DNA of 64,000 nucleotides, taken from assembly GCA_034440615.1 (NCBI GenBank), contig JAOTOM010004798.1:372001-436000 (forward strand), read 5' to 3'. Positions 43,021 through 57,604 of the stretch are shown here, piece by piece (position 1 is the stretch's first letter; each line of letters opens with the position of its first letter). Both the position numbers and the translations under genes were made by a program. This DNA is from Ashinkailepas kermadecensis (Eukaryota; Arthropoda; Thecostraca; Neolepadidae). The notes under the pieces are model-generated. The model made no database searches. It was not told the origin of the DNA and saw only the letters and a program-made list of their open reading frames with translations.

Positions 43021-44209
43021 AACTTTAGGTGTCCAAACTAAGCTGCAATAATGTTCATTATTCTTCATTTTATATTACCTCACTCAAAGCATCGTATTAT
43101 TATCTTGGTTCTAGTTCCCTTGCCAAATGAAAAGCAAACATGTCTGACAGAACTGAGAGATGACATGGGCTTGCTGACATCCATCAGCAAGGTATTTGAG
43201 CATTTTATCAGAACCTATTTACGCTCATCCATTCATCTAAATTCATTTACTTACTGTATATGCTGCAAAATTAACGTTTTTTTGGGAACATGGCACCCAT
43301 CCCAAAACATGTTGAAAATGTACTATGGAAACCAGCAACCAGGGACGTAGCTTTATGTGCCTTTGGAAGGGCACCCCCCCCCCCCCTCCCGCTAATGTTG
43401 GCTGTGCCCTAACTATATTTTCAACTTTTGACATGGGACTTTATATGGCATGTCCCTCACCCCAATCCAGAGAGATTGCTGTAGCATTCTGTGTTCACCA
43501 TGCCCAAGAACTCGACAAGCTCAGCAGACAGCCGAAGCTCATTGAAAGATTCCACCAAGTGTTGGAGTCTAAGCTGACTTCCACAGACGAAATTATCATC
43601 AAGTGCTTCGCGAGGATCCGATTCCGGACTTCTATTCGTCTTTGGCTGGTACCTAACCAACAGGCTGGTCTCGGCCGAACCTAACCTTATCTAATCGTTA
43701 CGGAATCTAAATTGAGCCTTCGCGCTACAACATGTTTGATTTTGTTGTTTGCGCCTGCACTCCAGAAAGTTCAGGATTGTCACCGAAGTATGTTCGCCAA
43801 ATGTGCCCTTCTCAAAACAAGGCCTATCGGAGTCCTGGCGACGTGTGTTCGCCGGGAATAGTCTGGAGAGGCGTGGAGCCGAGCTTATAGCTCGTATTGC
43901 TCTCACCCCAGCGCTCGTCAAGTCATTCGACTGTTGGGCAGCATGCACAATTGATGGGTTTTGATAACCTGATACCGGTTGGTGCTGGTGGTTGGGGGAA
44001 AACGTTAATTTTTAACTCAATATTTGTAATGCACCGCCGTAGGGTTCAGGCTCAAATTGTTCAATTTAGTCGGACCCATCCCCTGCCCCACCCCCGATGG
44101 CGCGCCGCCCATGCCAGGAAGGGTCTAGGGGCCTGCGCCCTGCCCTAAGCCGTGAACGTGGTATTTACTTCCTATGACTGGCTGGATAGAAAAGTGACCA
44201 ACCATAGCA
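43021..44209. other. Anonymous sequence, C homopolymer
   Basis: A C run lies at about 43373-43387, near GGGACGTAGC, which resembles a recurrent transposon-end motif. Open frames at 43325-43684 and 43749-43964 show no known domain. Confidence 0.45.
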
Positions 44210-46110
44210 CAAGTTGAGGTGGCTGAACTCCAGCCTTGCAGAAAATCTGCGTACTTCCATTTCCTCTATGCAAAAGCCTGTCTCATGCGAGGGAAATCAT
44301 AATCTAGTGTTGCTAATAAGAGGGATTCCCCGCGACATGCCCTGCCGTGCACTTCTGTCGCCGCCGCCTATGTTTCAATATGGAAGTCCTACTATGCGGG
44401 AAGACGATACCGGTGCAACCAGTAGTCAGGTTTCTGGGGTGGAATTTGACACACGCTTGACATACCGACATCTTAAAACACTACGAGATAAGTGCGTAAA
44501 GACTCTGAATATGTTGAAATGTGTGGGTCGTGCGACCTATGAAGTAGACCGGGCATCGCTGCTCCCTCTATACTGATCACTCGTTCGATCAAAGCCGACT
44601 ACGTGTGTTTCATTTGTGACGGAGCTTGTTTGACGATCAAACGTACCCTGAATACAGTCCACCACACTGTCACAGGGGTATCATCATCACAGGGGCTTTT
44701 CGTACATTTCCAACGGCGAGTCTCCTCGCGAAAGTTCACGAGATTCCACCCTATGTGCGCCGAGAACAGGTTGGTACGCGATATGCCTGCAAACTACGGC
44801 AATACCCGGACCATCCAGCTTACGTCCATGTGTTATCCCACCACATATTGGCGCTGTTCTCAAACGAACGGCCTATGACAGCCGTCCCGTATGGAGTACG
44901 AATGCGACGACTGTTTTATGAGAGCGGTCTCCTGCTGCGTGGTGTTCGGCGGACTGAGTGTTATTCCAACGCCTCACTGGGAACTGATCACGCCGGAAGT
45001 GGACACATCCCTCGCCTGCACAGAGAAAGCCGACACCACACCGCATGAATTCAGAGCACTTGCTATGGCGCACATTGAGTGTTACACTGGATTCGTTGCA
45101 ACATACATCGATGGATCCAGAACGGAGGCCGGCGTCAACAGCGCTTTTATTACCGGTACTGTGGGGCGATGCTTTTCACTTCCAGCACATACGTCTGTGT
45201 ATTCTTACGAGCTTATTGCCATTTCGAAGCTCTCTGTTTCATTGAAGTATCAGACGATCCCCTACACATTATTTTGACGGATTGCTGTAAGCGTTAAGTA
45301 GTCTTTTAGCGATGAGGACACACGAGCTATGAAATGCCATTTTACGGGACGTTTTAACTCGCCTTACCGCTGTGCACCAGACAGGTAAAAGAATGGTGCT
45401 GTGCTGGATCCCGAGCCACGTGGGCACCTAGCTGCTGCTGCTGCAAAATGTGCGTCCCTAGCTCCTTGCTCTCCAACTTTACCACTCCCTGCCCGTGATC
45501 ACTTCCGAACCATTTTTGCGTCTGTGCTCGCAAAGTGGCAAGCTTCTTGGAATGCATTACCTGATAAGAAGTTGAGAGCGATAAAGCATCGTCTCGAAAA
45601 AATGGAGCTCGTGCTCGGGTAGGAATAGGCGAGACGAGCCAGCATTGTGCCACCTGAGAATAGGGCATACGTAGGCCACTCGCTTTGACTTACAACTGGT
45701 AATGATATACCACGCTGCCCGAAATGTTACGCCCTCCTACCTGTACGTCATGTTCTGCTCTCCTGCCCCGGTTATGAAGAGGAGCGTAGACGTGACTTTG
45801 GGCGCGTGCAGTCACAGTCACTGAGTGAAGTTTTAGGCGACGACCCGGGTGTTGTCCGATCAGGACGACTTTTCAATTACCTCGCCGAAGTGTCACTTTC
45901 AGTAGTATGCGCACCACGCTGAAAAGGTTGAATTATGCCATAACATCTCTTACATACCGTTCATTACTATGACTTTACCATTCTGCATGTTTAGCTAGCA
46001 TGTGCGATATATCGACGTGCAAATAACTTATGTTGTTATGGGCGCTGCATGACCACTGAAGTCGATGCGCCATAACGTCAAATAATTACCTAACTAACTA
46101 ACACACGACA
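44210..46110 (+). pseudogene. Degenerate I/Jockey-type LINE, RT C-terminus plus RNase H
   Basis: Plus-strand frames give, in order, the RT thumb region (VEFDTRLTYRHLKTLRDKC and LNMLKCVGRATYEVDRASLL), then VHH with GAFRTFPTASLL, then the RNase H domain (FVATYIDGSRTEAG with the first Asp, then YELIAISK with the Glu, then WIPSHVGT). It ends with a tail (NALPDKKLRAIKHRLEKM, CPKCYALLPVRHVLLSCPGYEEERR) and TGA at 45920. Many frameshifts and stops are present. The GNERAD region after WIPSHV is damaged, so the last catalytic Asp is lost. The 3' UTR ends near 46106 in TAACTAACTAAC, resembling the AACC tail of the SINE family here. Confidence 0.8.
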
Positions 46111-46389
46111 CGCACAAAAAGTGTGCTGGTCTATGGCCTCGAACCAGGTACCTCTGAATAATTAAACTGACGCACTACTGGCAGCGGCGGTTCGGGCGCG
46201 TTCAAGTCAAATGTTGTCAATGATTATGGCATGGGTTTAATAAAACACCATTTTACACCATGGCTAGCACGTTCCTCTAAACGTTTGCCACACTTATGGA
46301 AATACCATGAAAGAAGCTTTAACATGACGTATAATTTACACATATCACCTATATTTGAAATTCAGCAGTGTACTTGGAAAGGTACCCCT

Positions 46390-47919
<1,530 letters not shown>

Positions 47920-48050
47920 TTCCCTTGAAACCTCAGACGGCGCCAAGGGTGACTACCGTGAAGCAATTTTGCAAGGTGTTCCGTGACATAATGCACTTCC
48001 TCTCTCCCTGGCGAATCGCATGTCGACCACGAAACCACGTGAGCCGCACC

Positions 48051-48162
48051 AACTGGCCAGCGGGCCGGGTCGGAGGCGCGGTGCTGACCATTCGACCCTC
48101 CCCACCAACTGGCCAGCGGGCCGGGTCGGAGGCGCGGTGCTGACCATTCGACCCTCCCCACC
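48051..48162. repeat. 56-bp direct duplication
   Basis: AACTGGCCAGCGGGCCGGGT starts copies at 48051 and 48107, which are identical over their length. Confidence 0.95.
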
Positions 48163-48172
48163 CCGCGAAGCG

Positions 48173-48194
48173 CCTGACCCACACGTGGGTCAGG
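48173..48194. other. 22-bp palindrome
   Basis: CCTGACCCAC and GTGGGTCAGG are perfect reverse complements separated by AC. The same CCTGA-TCAGG pairing recurs in each unit of the array that follows. Confidence 0.8.
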
Positions 48195-48227
48195 GGGTCC
48201 AGCATCTGTCATCAGCCAGAGCCCCTA

Positions 48228-49735
48228 CCGCCTGCCGACGTTCTTCCCCACCTGATCCATCCGTGAGTCAGGTGGCCAACCCCAGACATCAGTCAGCCAG
48301 ACCGCCTGCCGACGTTCTTCCCCACCTGATCCATCCGTGAGTCAGGGGGCCAACCCCAGACATCAGTCAGAGGCACCTTCCGTGCCGACGGCCTTCCCTA
48401 CCTGATCCACCCGTCAGTCAGGGGGCCAACCCCAGACATCAGTCAGCCAGACCGCCTGCCGACAGCCTTCCCCACCTGATCCACCCGTGAGTCAGGAGGC
48501 CAACCCCAGACATCAGTCAGCCAGACCGCCTGCCGACAGCCTTCCCCACCTGATCCACCCGTGAGTCAGGAGGCCAACCCCAGACATCAGTCAGCCAGAC
48601 CGCCTGCCGACAGCCTTCCCCACCTGATCCACCCGTGAGTCAGGGGGCCAACCCCAGACATCAGTCAGAGGCACCTTCCGTGCCGACGGCCTTCCCTACC
48701 TGATCCACCCGTCAGTCAGGGGGCCAACCCCAGACATCAGTCAGCCAGACCGCCTGCCGACGTTCTTCCCCACCTGATCCATCCGTGAGTCAGGAGGCCA
48801 ACCCCAGACATCAGTCAGCCAGACCGCCTGCCGACAGCCTTCCCCACCTGATCCATCCGTGAGTCAGGTGGCCAACCCCAGACATCAGTCAGAGGCACCT
48901 TCCGTGCCGACGGCCTTCCCTACCTGATCCACCCGTCAGTCAGGGGGCCAACCCCAGACATCAGTCAGCCAGACCGCCTGCCGACAGCCTTCCCCACCTG
49001 ATCCACCCGTGAGTCAGGAGGCCAACCCCAGACATCAGTCAGCCAGACCGCCTGCCGACAGCCTTCCCCACCTGATCCATCCGTGAGTCAGGTGGCCAAC
49101 CCCAGACATCAGTCAGCCAGACCGCCTGCCGACAGCCTTCCTCACCTGATCCACCCGTGAGTCAGGGGGCCAACCCCAGACATCAGTCAGCCAGACCGCC
49201 TGCCGACGTTCTTCCCCACCTGATCCATCCGTGAGTCAGGTGGCCAACCCCAGACATCAGTCAGCCAGACCGCCTGCCGACAGCCTTCCTCACCTGATCC
49301 ACCCGTGAGTCAGGGGGCCAACCCCAGACATCAGTCAGAGGCACCTTCCGTGCCGACAGCCTTCCCCATCTGATCCACCCGTGAGTCAGGGGGCCAACCC
49401 TAGACATCAGTCAGCCAGACCGCCTGCCGACGTTCTTCCCCACCTGATCCATCCGTGAGTCAGGGGGCCAACCCCAGACATCAGTCAGCCAGACCGCCTG
49501 CCGACGTTCTTCCCCACCTGATCCACCCGTCAGTCAGGGGGCCATCCCCAGATATCAGTCAGAGGCACCTTCCGTGCCGACAGCCTTCCCCACCTGATCC
49601 ACCCGTGAGTCAGGGGGCCAACCCCAGACATCAGTCAGCCAGACCGCCTGCCGACGTTCTTCCCCACCTGATCCACCCGTCAGTCAGGGGGCCATCCCCA
49701 GACATCAGTCAGAGGTACCTTCCGTGCCGACGGTC
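48228..49735. repeat. 74-bp minisatellite, about 20 copies of two unit types
   Basis: Every unit contains CCAACCCCAGACATCAGTCA. Type one continues GCCAGACCGCCTGCCGAC and type two GAGGCACCTTCCGTGCCGAC. The interval between exact copies is 74 bp (for example 48461 to 48535). Each unit has CACCTGATCC then GTGAGTCAGG(T/G/A)GG, so an 8-bp CCACCTGA/TCAGGTGG stem can form in the best copies. Confidence 0.95.
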
Positions 49736-51589
49736 TCTTCCAGACGGCACGCATCCGATCCGTCCACTTATGTGTATTGCTTCTTTGATCCGATTCAAAT
49801 GAATAGTTGGTGCCAACGTCCAGGTCCCAATATAAGCCATAACGTGATGGAAAATAACACACATTGTGACGGAATATAACCTACGTTTTATGAGTTTTAT
49901 TCTGTTCTTTAGTTTATTATTTTATGGGCGGCGACAGATTGCGGCAGACTCTGACGTCACGTTTCATTCTGGCAGCGTCATACTAGCAGGATGACGTCAT
50001 CTGGCCAATGCACCATGAAGCATCTCGATTGCTTGTTTACGCCGTCATCAATGATCCGCTAATTGACTCAAGTAGTACCACTCACGACAGTACCTAGATC
50101 GCATTAATTTCTGGACATTTTGTTCTACCTCACTACAAGAATGGCTCTGCTACGTCAATGATTATATTTTTATGAAGGACGTGGCAGTAAGGTTACGATA
50201 ATAGTGAAACAGACAAAAATGTATTCCTGTTAGAGCTGAAAAAGGAGTCGAAAACTGAAGTGTTCAATACTGTGCATGCCTACCAGGATGAAAGACAAGG
50301 GCACAGGAACCGAGCGGGGGTGGTGATTAAGTGGGTGGCACCTCAAGTTTGAATAAGTTATATATTAGCCGTATGGGTGTTGCATAGAAATAATCGACTT
50401 CCCAAAATTATTTTTGTTTTCAAGCCAAATTTTGAGTTCATTAATTTCATACAACAACAAAGGCCTAATGTTAAACTTGGCAATTGGTTCCGCATTGGCA
50501 GCACCAAAAGTACACAAAGTTTCACCCCGGAGCAGACTCCATTTATTTGATTTGCAGTGCAGGGTATATTACAAAGGACAAAAAACACAATTTATTCACC
50601 AACATCTCCATTCATGACAACCACAGTATTTAATTTTAAGAAATGTAGCCTCGGAAGGGCCGAACAGCAATCACAGAAACCATCTGACGCTCTCGTCCGA
50701 TGGCAGAACGCGACAGACAACTTGAAATATTTCAAGCTGTCTGCCGCCGACGTCGCGGACGTCGAACAAAGCTACCAAATCATAATCGCTATGGCTAATG
50801 CATTGCTTGGCGCCATCCATTTATGCGGTGACGTCAGAGGCTGCGGACGTGGCCGACGTGGGCTTCTGCTCGATTCTGCTCGGCTCCGCCGGGTCCTGCC
50901 CAGTCTTGCCGTGGCCAGGATTCTGTCGGCAAACTGCCGGATTTCTGCCGCGTGTAAACAGGCCTTAGGAAGTCGAAAAACGTCATCCGAGATCAGGTTG
51001 GGTCGGTTACATCACATGACCTTGGAACGGTCGATGACCTATGCAATCACATTAGCTGACTCGGCCTTGCCCTACTACCCCCAACATTTGCCATTTCTGG
51101 ATAAATATGCGTGGTGGTTGCCGATAATTTGGCATATCGTCAAAAAGCGGCGTCGCATGCTCCCTATAGTGTCGACGCGGCTCTGCAGCGTCATGGGACA
51201 TCTTCAAATTTGGCAAATCATCAGGTGGGTAAAGAATGCTGCATCAGCTCTACCGAGCTGCGGCAGGCCAGCATTCGCCATTTTTTCCGTGGCCGATAAA
51301 ATTTAAAGGACGGCTTCAATCTACCCCCCCCCCCATTCTGCCGGAGCAAGGCAATTTACCAGCTTCTCCAGCTTCAGTGCGATATACCTTTGCGTATAAA
51401 TTGCTGAATGTTGTGTGCAGGGATTTTATTCTTCGCGAACTTGTAGTCTTAAATCGATGACTTGCGGCCGGTTTTTGTAAGCGGTCCTCCAGGGCTTGCA
51501 TGGGTCTGGAAGGGATTGCTCACCGCTGTCTCAGTATCAAGCATTGAAATGTAATCGACACGTGTGAAACAGCTTTCTTCCTGTGGCTA
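49736..51589. other. Anonymous sequence, one unassigned open frame
   Basis: A plus-strand frame of about 249 codons is open at 50557-51303. Its translation has no recognised domain, starts from a non-ATG or internal Met and crosses GC-rich DNA, so it is not called as a gene. CGTGTAAACAGGCC followed by TTA near 50950-50970 resembles a Harbinger-like end, but no partner was found. Confidence 0.4.
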
Positions 51590-52033
51590 GATCACCATCC
51601 TGCATGTGGCTAGAAAGCCACCCTGTCTGTGGGTAGAGCACCACCCGACCTGTGGCTAGAGCAGCACCCTGTCTGTGGCTAGAGCACCACCCTGCCTATG
51701 GCTAGAGACCACCCTGTCTGGGGCTAGAGCACCACACTGCATGTGGCTGGAGCACCACCCTCTCTCTCCCTGCCTGTGACTAGATCACCATCTTGTCTGT
51801 GGCTAGAGCACCACCCTCTCTCCCTGCCTGTGACTAGATCACCACCTTGTCTGTGGCTAGAGCACCACCCTGTCTGTCGCTAGAGCACCACCCTGTCTGT
51901 CGCTAGAGCACCACCCTGTCTGCGGCTAGAGCACCACCCTGCATGTGGCTTGAGCACCACCCTGTCTGGGGCTAGAGCACCACCCTGTCTGGGGCTAGAG
52001 CACCACCCTGTCTGGGGCCAGAGACCACCCTGC
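51590..52033. repeat. 23-bp degenerate tandem array, about 18 copies
   Basis: CACCACCCTGTCTGTGGCTA followed by GAG is the consensus. Some blocks insert CTCTCTCCCTGCCTGTGACT, duplicated twice as a larger unit (about 51755-51845). Confidence 0.9.
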
Positions 52034-54072
52034 CAGACCACCATGTAGGCGGCGCCGCGCGCCCGCACACTCCTCCCTCTGGAGACTGAACTCGGCGTCC
52101 GTCACGGCTTCCGCGAACCAGCAAACATTAATGAACGTGAGCACGTGGTGCACATACGTCGAGAGCATAACACAGAACAGCTAATTGCCAATCGTCGGCG
52201 ATGCCCCGCCACTCGGGTCCCTGGACCGGAACTTTGCCGCCGATAGTCCCGTTAACTCTGGCACCCGCGCGACCCGTGTTATCTCACCGGGCGCGCCGCG
52301 CTGTTGTCAGACCAGACCCGTGCCATACAGCGGCCCGGCTCGGCACCGGGCAGGACAACGATCAATCGCCGTCAGTGACCACGACTTTCGGCGGACCAAG
52401 GCTAACGGCCACCAAATGATTGGGGCTGGCTATTCTACCGTCTGACGTATTATTCACACCTTCGACAAAGCGTCAACGCCACCCGTTTGCCTTAAACTAA
52501 TCGTGTTGCCAACGATCGGCCGCTGCCTTATCCGGGCCGAGGGCCGGGCCGCGGAACAGGAGTCGAACCGTCACAGCATCGCCGGCAGACCGGCGAAGCG
52601 GCGCGCCGCCGTGGGGTCTGAGATGGGTCTGAGAGACCGGTCCAGTCCAGTCCAGCTTCACATGAGCTTCCGTGAGACGATTGCTGAACTGAACACTGGC
52701 TGGTTAAAATGCAATTAAGTTCGGCACAAAAATGGAGGCAATCAATGTGTAAATTGTGATTGTGATCGTGTAAAGCTTGATGTAAATTGTGTCGTGAAGT
52801 CAAATGATGGGACGAGTTTTCGTCAATATCCAGATTACGAACCGGTTGTTTTCGAGCTGGGATGCAAATAGATAAGAAACTATGCATCCCACCCATATGA
52901 AACATACATCACCATATCCCGCATGCAATCGGAAGTTCAATAACGGGCCCATGTCCCTATGCCTTTCATGCCCTCATGTGAGGTAAGGTCGAGTCACGCG
53001 GGGTGAATATGGGTTTTGATTTTTGAAGCCCCAAAACATAATTTGCCACCATGTGGGATACAAATGAACGGCGAATCGGAAATTGACAGCCAAGCTTACT
53101 CTAGTTCAGCTTTGACCCGCCTTGAATACATGAGCCTGTGCTGATCTTTGATCAGCAAAGGTCAAAGGTCAGTTCATCAAAGGTGGTCCAAACTGCTCAA
53201 AGCGTACTTTTGGTGGTTGAGTTGCAATTCATAGTTCCTTTTATCCTTTGGGCTCGCAAACTAAGCTCTTCAGATATAAAAACCAAAACTGCATGTTAAC
53301 ACTACGTGACGATCTGACCTGCATATGATCACGTGAATGTTAAGTCAGCATTCGTCTGCTCAATTGACTTCAAATTAAAGGAGAAATGCGGCGATATGTA
53401 CTTCATAAGAATGCATTGCATAGTTCGCAAGTGCGAAACTGCGTAATCCGCGAGATTCCAAAGAGGCAAGTTCCAGCCGAATCGCCACAGGTCAGCAAAC
53501 TGATCTGATTTGACACATTTGACACTGAAGGTTCCACAATGAGCGCCTGCAGGTGTGTGCAGATTTGACTCGCTAACCCCCTAGAGGATGGACGGTGAGG
53601 GGAGGAGAATGCAACACCCCTGTTCATCCGTGGGTTAATACTAACATTGATAAAAATGTACTATGTAACCAGCCGAGAGTCATAATTTTGATAATTATGA
53701 CAACCGCAGAGCAATGGGCTGCGTGGACAATTACCAAAGGGTTTTTGTCTCCTTAAAATATTATGCGGATCAATGACTCCTTCATGTTTTTATTATCCAT
53801 AAAACTAATTCAACTTAAATTGTATATCCGCCCCTTTTTGAACGGAATTAATTCTGATTCACAGTCATATAAAAATGTGTGGTTTTGGGGATGAACTCCG
53901 AGATGCTTCTTTCTTTTCGCACGAGCCTGATCTCAGTCGGATAAACATTGTCCACCAAGATATTCAAACAACTTCACCATGTTCGAAAACGTCATGTGGC
54001 ATTTGCGTGGTGACCATGGTACCTTTTGTCTTGCAATGATTGGATTCGTATAAGAAACTCCACCCTTGATGC
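52034..54072. other. Anonymous sequence, GC-rich at 52190-52640
   Basis: No gene recognised. The GC-rich part has open frames on both strands without family motifs. At 53140-53156 GCTGATC-TTT-GATCAGC forms a short hairpin. At 53159-53171 lies AGGTCAAAGGTCA, a perfect direct repeat of AGGTCA with one-base spacing (DR1). Confidence 0.45.
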
Positions 54073-54073
54073 A

Positions 54074-54075
<2 letters not shown>

Positions 54076-54154
<79 letters not shown>

Positions 54155-54185
54155 GTATGTATGTGTATATATATATATATCTATA

Positions 54186-54232
<47 letters not shown>
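54076..54232. repeat. (TA)n microsatellite
   Basis: Two TA runs of about 65 and 45 bp separated by TATGTATGTATG and similar interruptions. Confidence 0.97.
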
Positions 54233-54241
<9 letters not shown>

Positions 54242-55280
54242 GGTGTATGTTGTGCTGTCTGTGGTAGGAATTCATGACTTGCTGCCCACTCGTGGCTTTC
54301 TTGCCGATTATTTCATGATTAGTGTTGAGGTATCTGACTAGGAATAATTGAATAATGTATCCGTACTATTTGATCTGGGAAGCGACCTCGGCTCGCGCAA
54401 AGTAGTTCGTGATGGTTCCCGACAGTGCCGAAAAGTACGACATTGGACTCATTTCAGCTTTGGCCTAATATAAAGTTCTAGAAGTTCGGTCACACTGAAT
54501 TTCACACTGTCTACTTCATCTAGGCCAGGGCATTCCAGAACGACCTGCATTCTGGAAAGTGTATTCTAATGTCCACGTGGGTATTATTTATGCTGCCCTT
54601 GCTGCAATCAAACATACAGAATATTGGGATAGGTGTTGCTCCATTTTTGAACGAAGCAACGCTGCTTCATTCACACAAAGAATGACGGATGTCATGATTA
54701 TATCTCTTACATAATAATATAACATAAAAGCGTCTGAATGAAAAACAAGTTGGATAGCATCCCCTTGAAGAAACATTCTTAGCTGTATATGAATATGATT
54801 ATCTTGCTTGCGCTTTTGTGTATAATATATACAATAACATAATAATATACACTATACAATATATGATGTAATCCCAATAACTTGGGTTTCGTAGTCCAAC
54901 AGGCGTAATATAATTAACCAATGAATGCAGTTGTCAATCAATCTGAATTATTCAAGCAGGTGTAAAACTTCGAAATTGTATCATTGTAGGCAGCGACGTA
55001 GCCAGCAATTATCTAAGGAGGGGGCTGATTTTGCGAAGGGGCCCGGACTACCACAATTTTCTAAGTCCTCGGTTTTCGGCAGCTTGGCTCCAAATAAGGA
55101 CCGGTTCCTCTTAGAAAAAAGATTGTTTAATCCTCATTGGGGGCTCGGATCGTAGGATGCGCTTCATCCTCAAATTGTATGTAAACATGGCACTGTTATC
55201 AACCAGGAATGCATGCTGCCTACATCTACAGATGCTGGATACAAAATCATCATTGGTAAATACGTCGATTCAGTAATCGG
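54233..55280. other. Anonymous AT-rich sequence
   Basis: No gene is seen. CAGCGACGTAGCCAGCAATT near 54992, followed by AGGAGGGGGC, resembles a transposon-end motif found elsewhere in the window. Confidence 0.45.
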
Positions 55281-55600
55281 TAATGGGTAAGTAGTCGCTT
55301 GTAAGGGCTCGTAAACTCCCGCAAGGGCCCGTATGCATCCGCAAGGGCCCGTAGACGTTCGTAAGGGCCCGTGTGGGTTCGTACGAACCCGAAACCTCCG
55401 TGAAGGCCTGAAGACGCTCGTAAGAACCCGTAGATATCCGTTAGGGCCCTTTGCTGTTCGCAAGGATCTGCAGACATTATGTAAGGGCCCGTAGGCGTTT
55501 GTAAGCGCCAGTTGATGTTTGTATTGGCCCGCACAAGTTCGTAAGGACCCGTGGGCGTTCATAGGGGCCTGCATACGTTCGTGAGGGACCGCAGACGTTC
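55281..55600. repeat. 20-bp tandem array, about 16 degenerate copies
   Basis: The consensus is GTAAGGGCCCGTAGACGTTC, with fixed 20-bp phasing but many substitutions. GGGCCC makes each unit partly palindromic. The 190-residue minus-strand open frame across it is a by-product. Confidence 0.85.
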
Positions 55601-56099
55601 TCAGGGATCCGATAATGAACTCTATGACGATATGAAGTGCTGTTGGTCTTTCTATTTCCGCCATGGCGACCCCGTAGATGACTATGTGCGGGCTCGTGGA
55701 CATCCTCATGACCCCGATAACAGCCTCTGTGGCTGCTGTCACCTGGCTGGTTGTCGAAGTTGTTCATTTTCTTCTGGAGGAGCAGTTTGATTGACAAATG
55801 GACTGTGTCCGACGGCCGAATTTCCTCGCAATAGACGTCACGAATCCCACCACCAAGGTTATACAGGTGACCACCGCAAAAGTCGACTTCAGTGCCCAGG
55901 AGCGTCGGTTTCAACGTCGACAGGAAAGCGCGACCGGCGCTGAAACACCAAGAAAGGGCTGCACCGAGCCACGTGTGCAACCTGCGAGGTCGATATCCAA
56001 GCACAAGCAGAGGCTAACGCTCGTCACACTATGAATCATTTATCCGACAAATGTTTTGGTGGCATTAAAAAATGTAGCAGCGGTTTACCTGCTAACCAC
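55601..56099. other. Anonymous sequence, no gene seen
   Basis: No recognised feature. Confidence 0.5.
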
Positions 56100-57430
56100 A
56101 CGACGGGGGTGTATCAGAACTTCTAAGGATTCACAGCATCGAATAGTTCGAAATTTCTAAAATCCGCTAAAGTTAACTTCCTCTAATGGTTCAAAATCAC
56201 TAATCGGAGGAAGCTTCCTTCTGTCGGGGATGTTCAAAACTTCCAACAGTTCAAAGTATCAATCGTATCAAAGCAGTTAACAGTTCAAAACCTCTAAAAC
56301 GGTCAAATCTCCGAACGTCCAAATCAACTAACTGTTCATTGTACCTAGCGGTTCAAAATTACTACTGTATTAAAATACCTAGAGTTCAAAGCCTCAAAAT
56401 ACTCAAAGCATCCAACGGTCAAAATATCTAAAACGTTCAAAACCCATAAGGTTCAGAAACCATGACGTTAAGAATCTCTAAACGTTCAAAACCTATAAAC
56501 CTTGAGAAGTAATGAGCGTTCAATTCATCCAAATCAAGAACTATGGTAAAATCATTAAATGTGCGTAAAGGGCTCGGAGCCATCGTCGGCTAGGTAAACG
56601 TCATTCCGGTTAAATTGCGTCTTGGGGAGGGGAAGGGTGTGAAGTGAGTATGCGAAACGTTGGAAGGAAATGTTTGCTTAGCTTTTGATTCCATTGTAGG
56701 TACCCATGACCTCGAGATCCTGCACTCGTTGGTGGGTGCCAACCTACCTACGTAGGTCAAGTTAGGTCTTGTCTACCTCAACCTGCCCCCGCATTGGTGG
56801 ACGTGAATTGTCTGTCAAGGTTGATGTGCACTTGACGCAGCGAATTATTCATAATATTGCACCTTCAGGGTGGAAGAGTATTAACATCTAGTACTAAGTG
56901 CGGCCCAGGTCCCACCTATGCCATCCATACAGTTATTATACCAGAGTTACCAAGCAAGAGCAAATTTCCTCTGAAAATCCACGTACTGAACTAGACGGGA
57001 TTTAGACGATTCAGCCCCATACGAAAATATTAAAAAATGCTCACATGACACCTTTCGGAGCAATCTTGTATTTCTTTCTTCAAGGCAAAATGTTCTTGCT
57101 TAGTGGTATTGAACACGTTAGAGGTTTCGATCGCTAAAGGTTCTGAACTCGTTTGATTTTAGACGGTATGAACTCTTGCTGTTCGTGCGGATTCGATGTT
57201 TTGATACCTCCGAGGTTTTGAACAGCTTGATCCTTGATCGCTCGTGCTTTTGAGTCCTTGGATATTTTGATCTCCTAGATAATTTGAACACTTTGAGATT
57301 TTGAACATTAGACGTTCTGAATTTCTACCATAAGGAATCAAATCTCCGAATTTAGAGAATTTGAACGCTTAGTCCTTTTGATTCATATGTGTTTTGAACC
57401 GTTAGAGGCTATGAACATTAGATGTTCCGA
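56100..57430. repeat. Two degenerate short-word arrays in inverted orientation
   Basis: From about 56100 to 56540 the words TTCAAAACCTCTAA, GTTCAAAATC and ACGGTTCAAA recur every 12 to 20 bp. From about 57110 to 57430 the reverse-complement words GTTAGAGGTTT, GAGGTTTTGAAC and TTTTGAACCGTTAGAGG recur likewise. About 570 bp of unrelated DNA lies between. The layout is that of a large, decayed foldback structure. Confidence 0.6.
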
Positions 57431-57604
57431 TATGAACACATCACGACTGTTACCTTACGGATGGAAGCTGCCCGTGTTGGTCCCTTTAATACCAATTATA
57501 CACACTTCCGATAGTCAAGTGACTCTTGACGTTGGCTCCAGTGTCAGTATTCGAGCAGTCGAAGCCAGAGAAGAGCTGCCGCGTTAGTACAGAAGCGACA
57601 GTAC

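Noticed and set aside
50940..50975. PIF/Harbinger-like terminus CGTGTAAACAGGCC with TTA
   Set aside because: No matching inverted end with TTA/TAA duplication was found upstream, and no transposase motif is nearby.
50557..51303. 249-residue open frame as a host gene
   Set aside because: No domain, no splice context, and composition shifts within it as expected for chance openness over GC-rich DNA.
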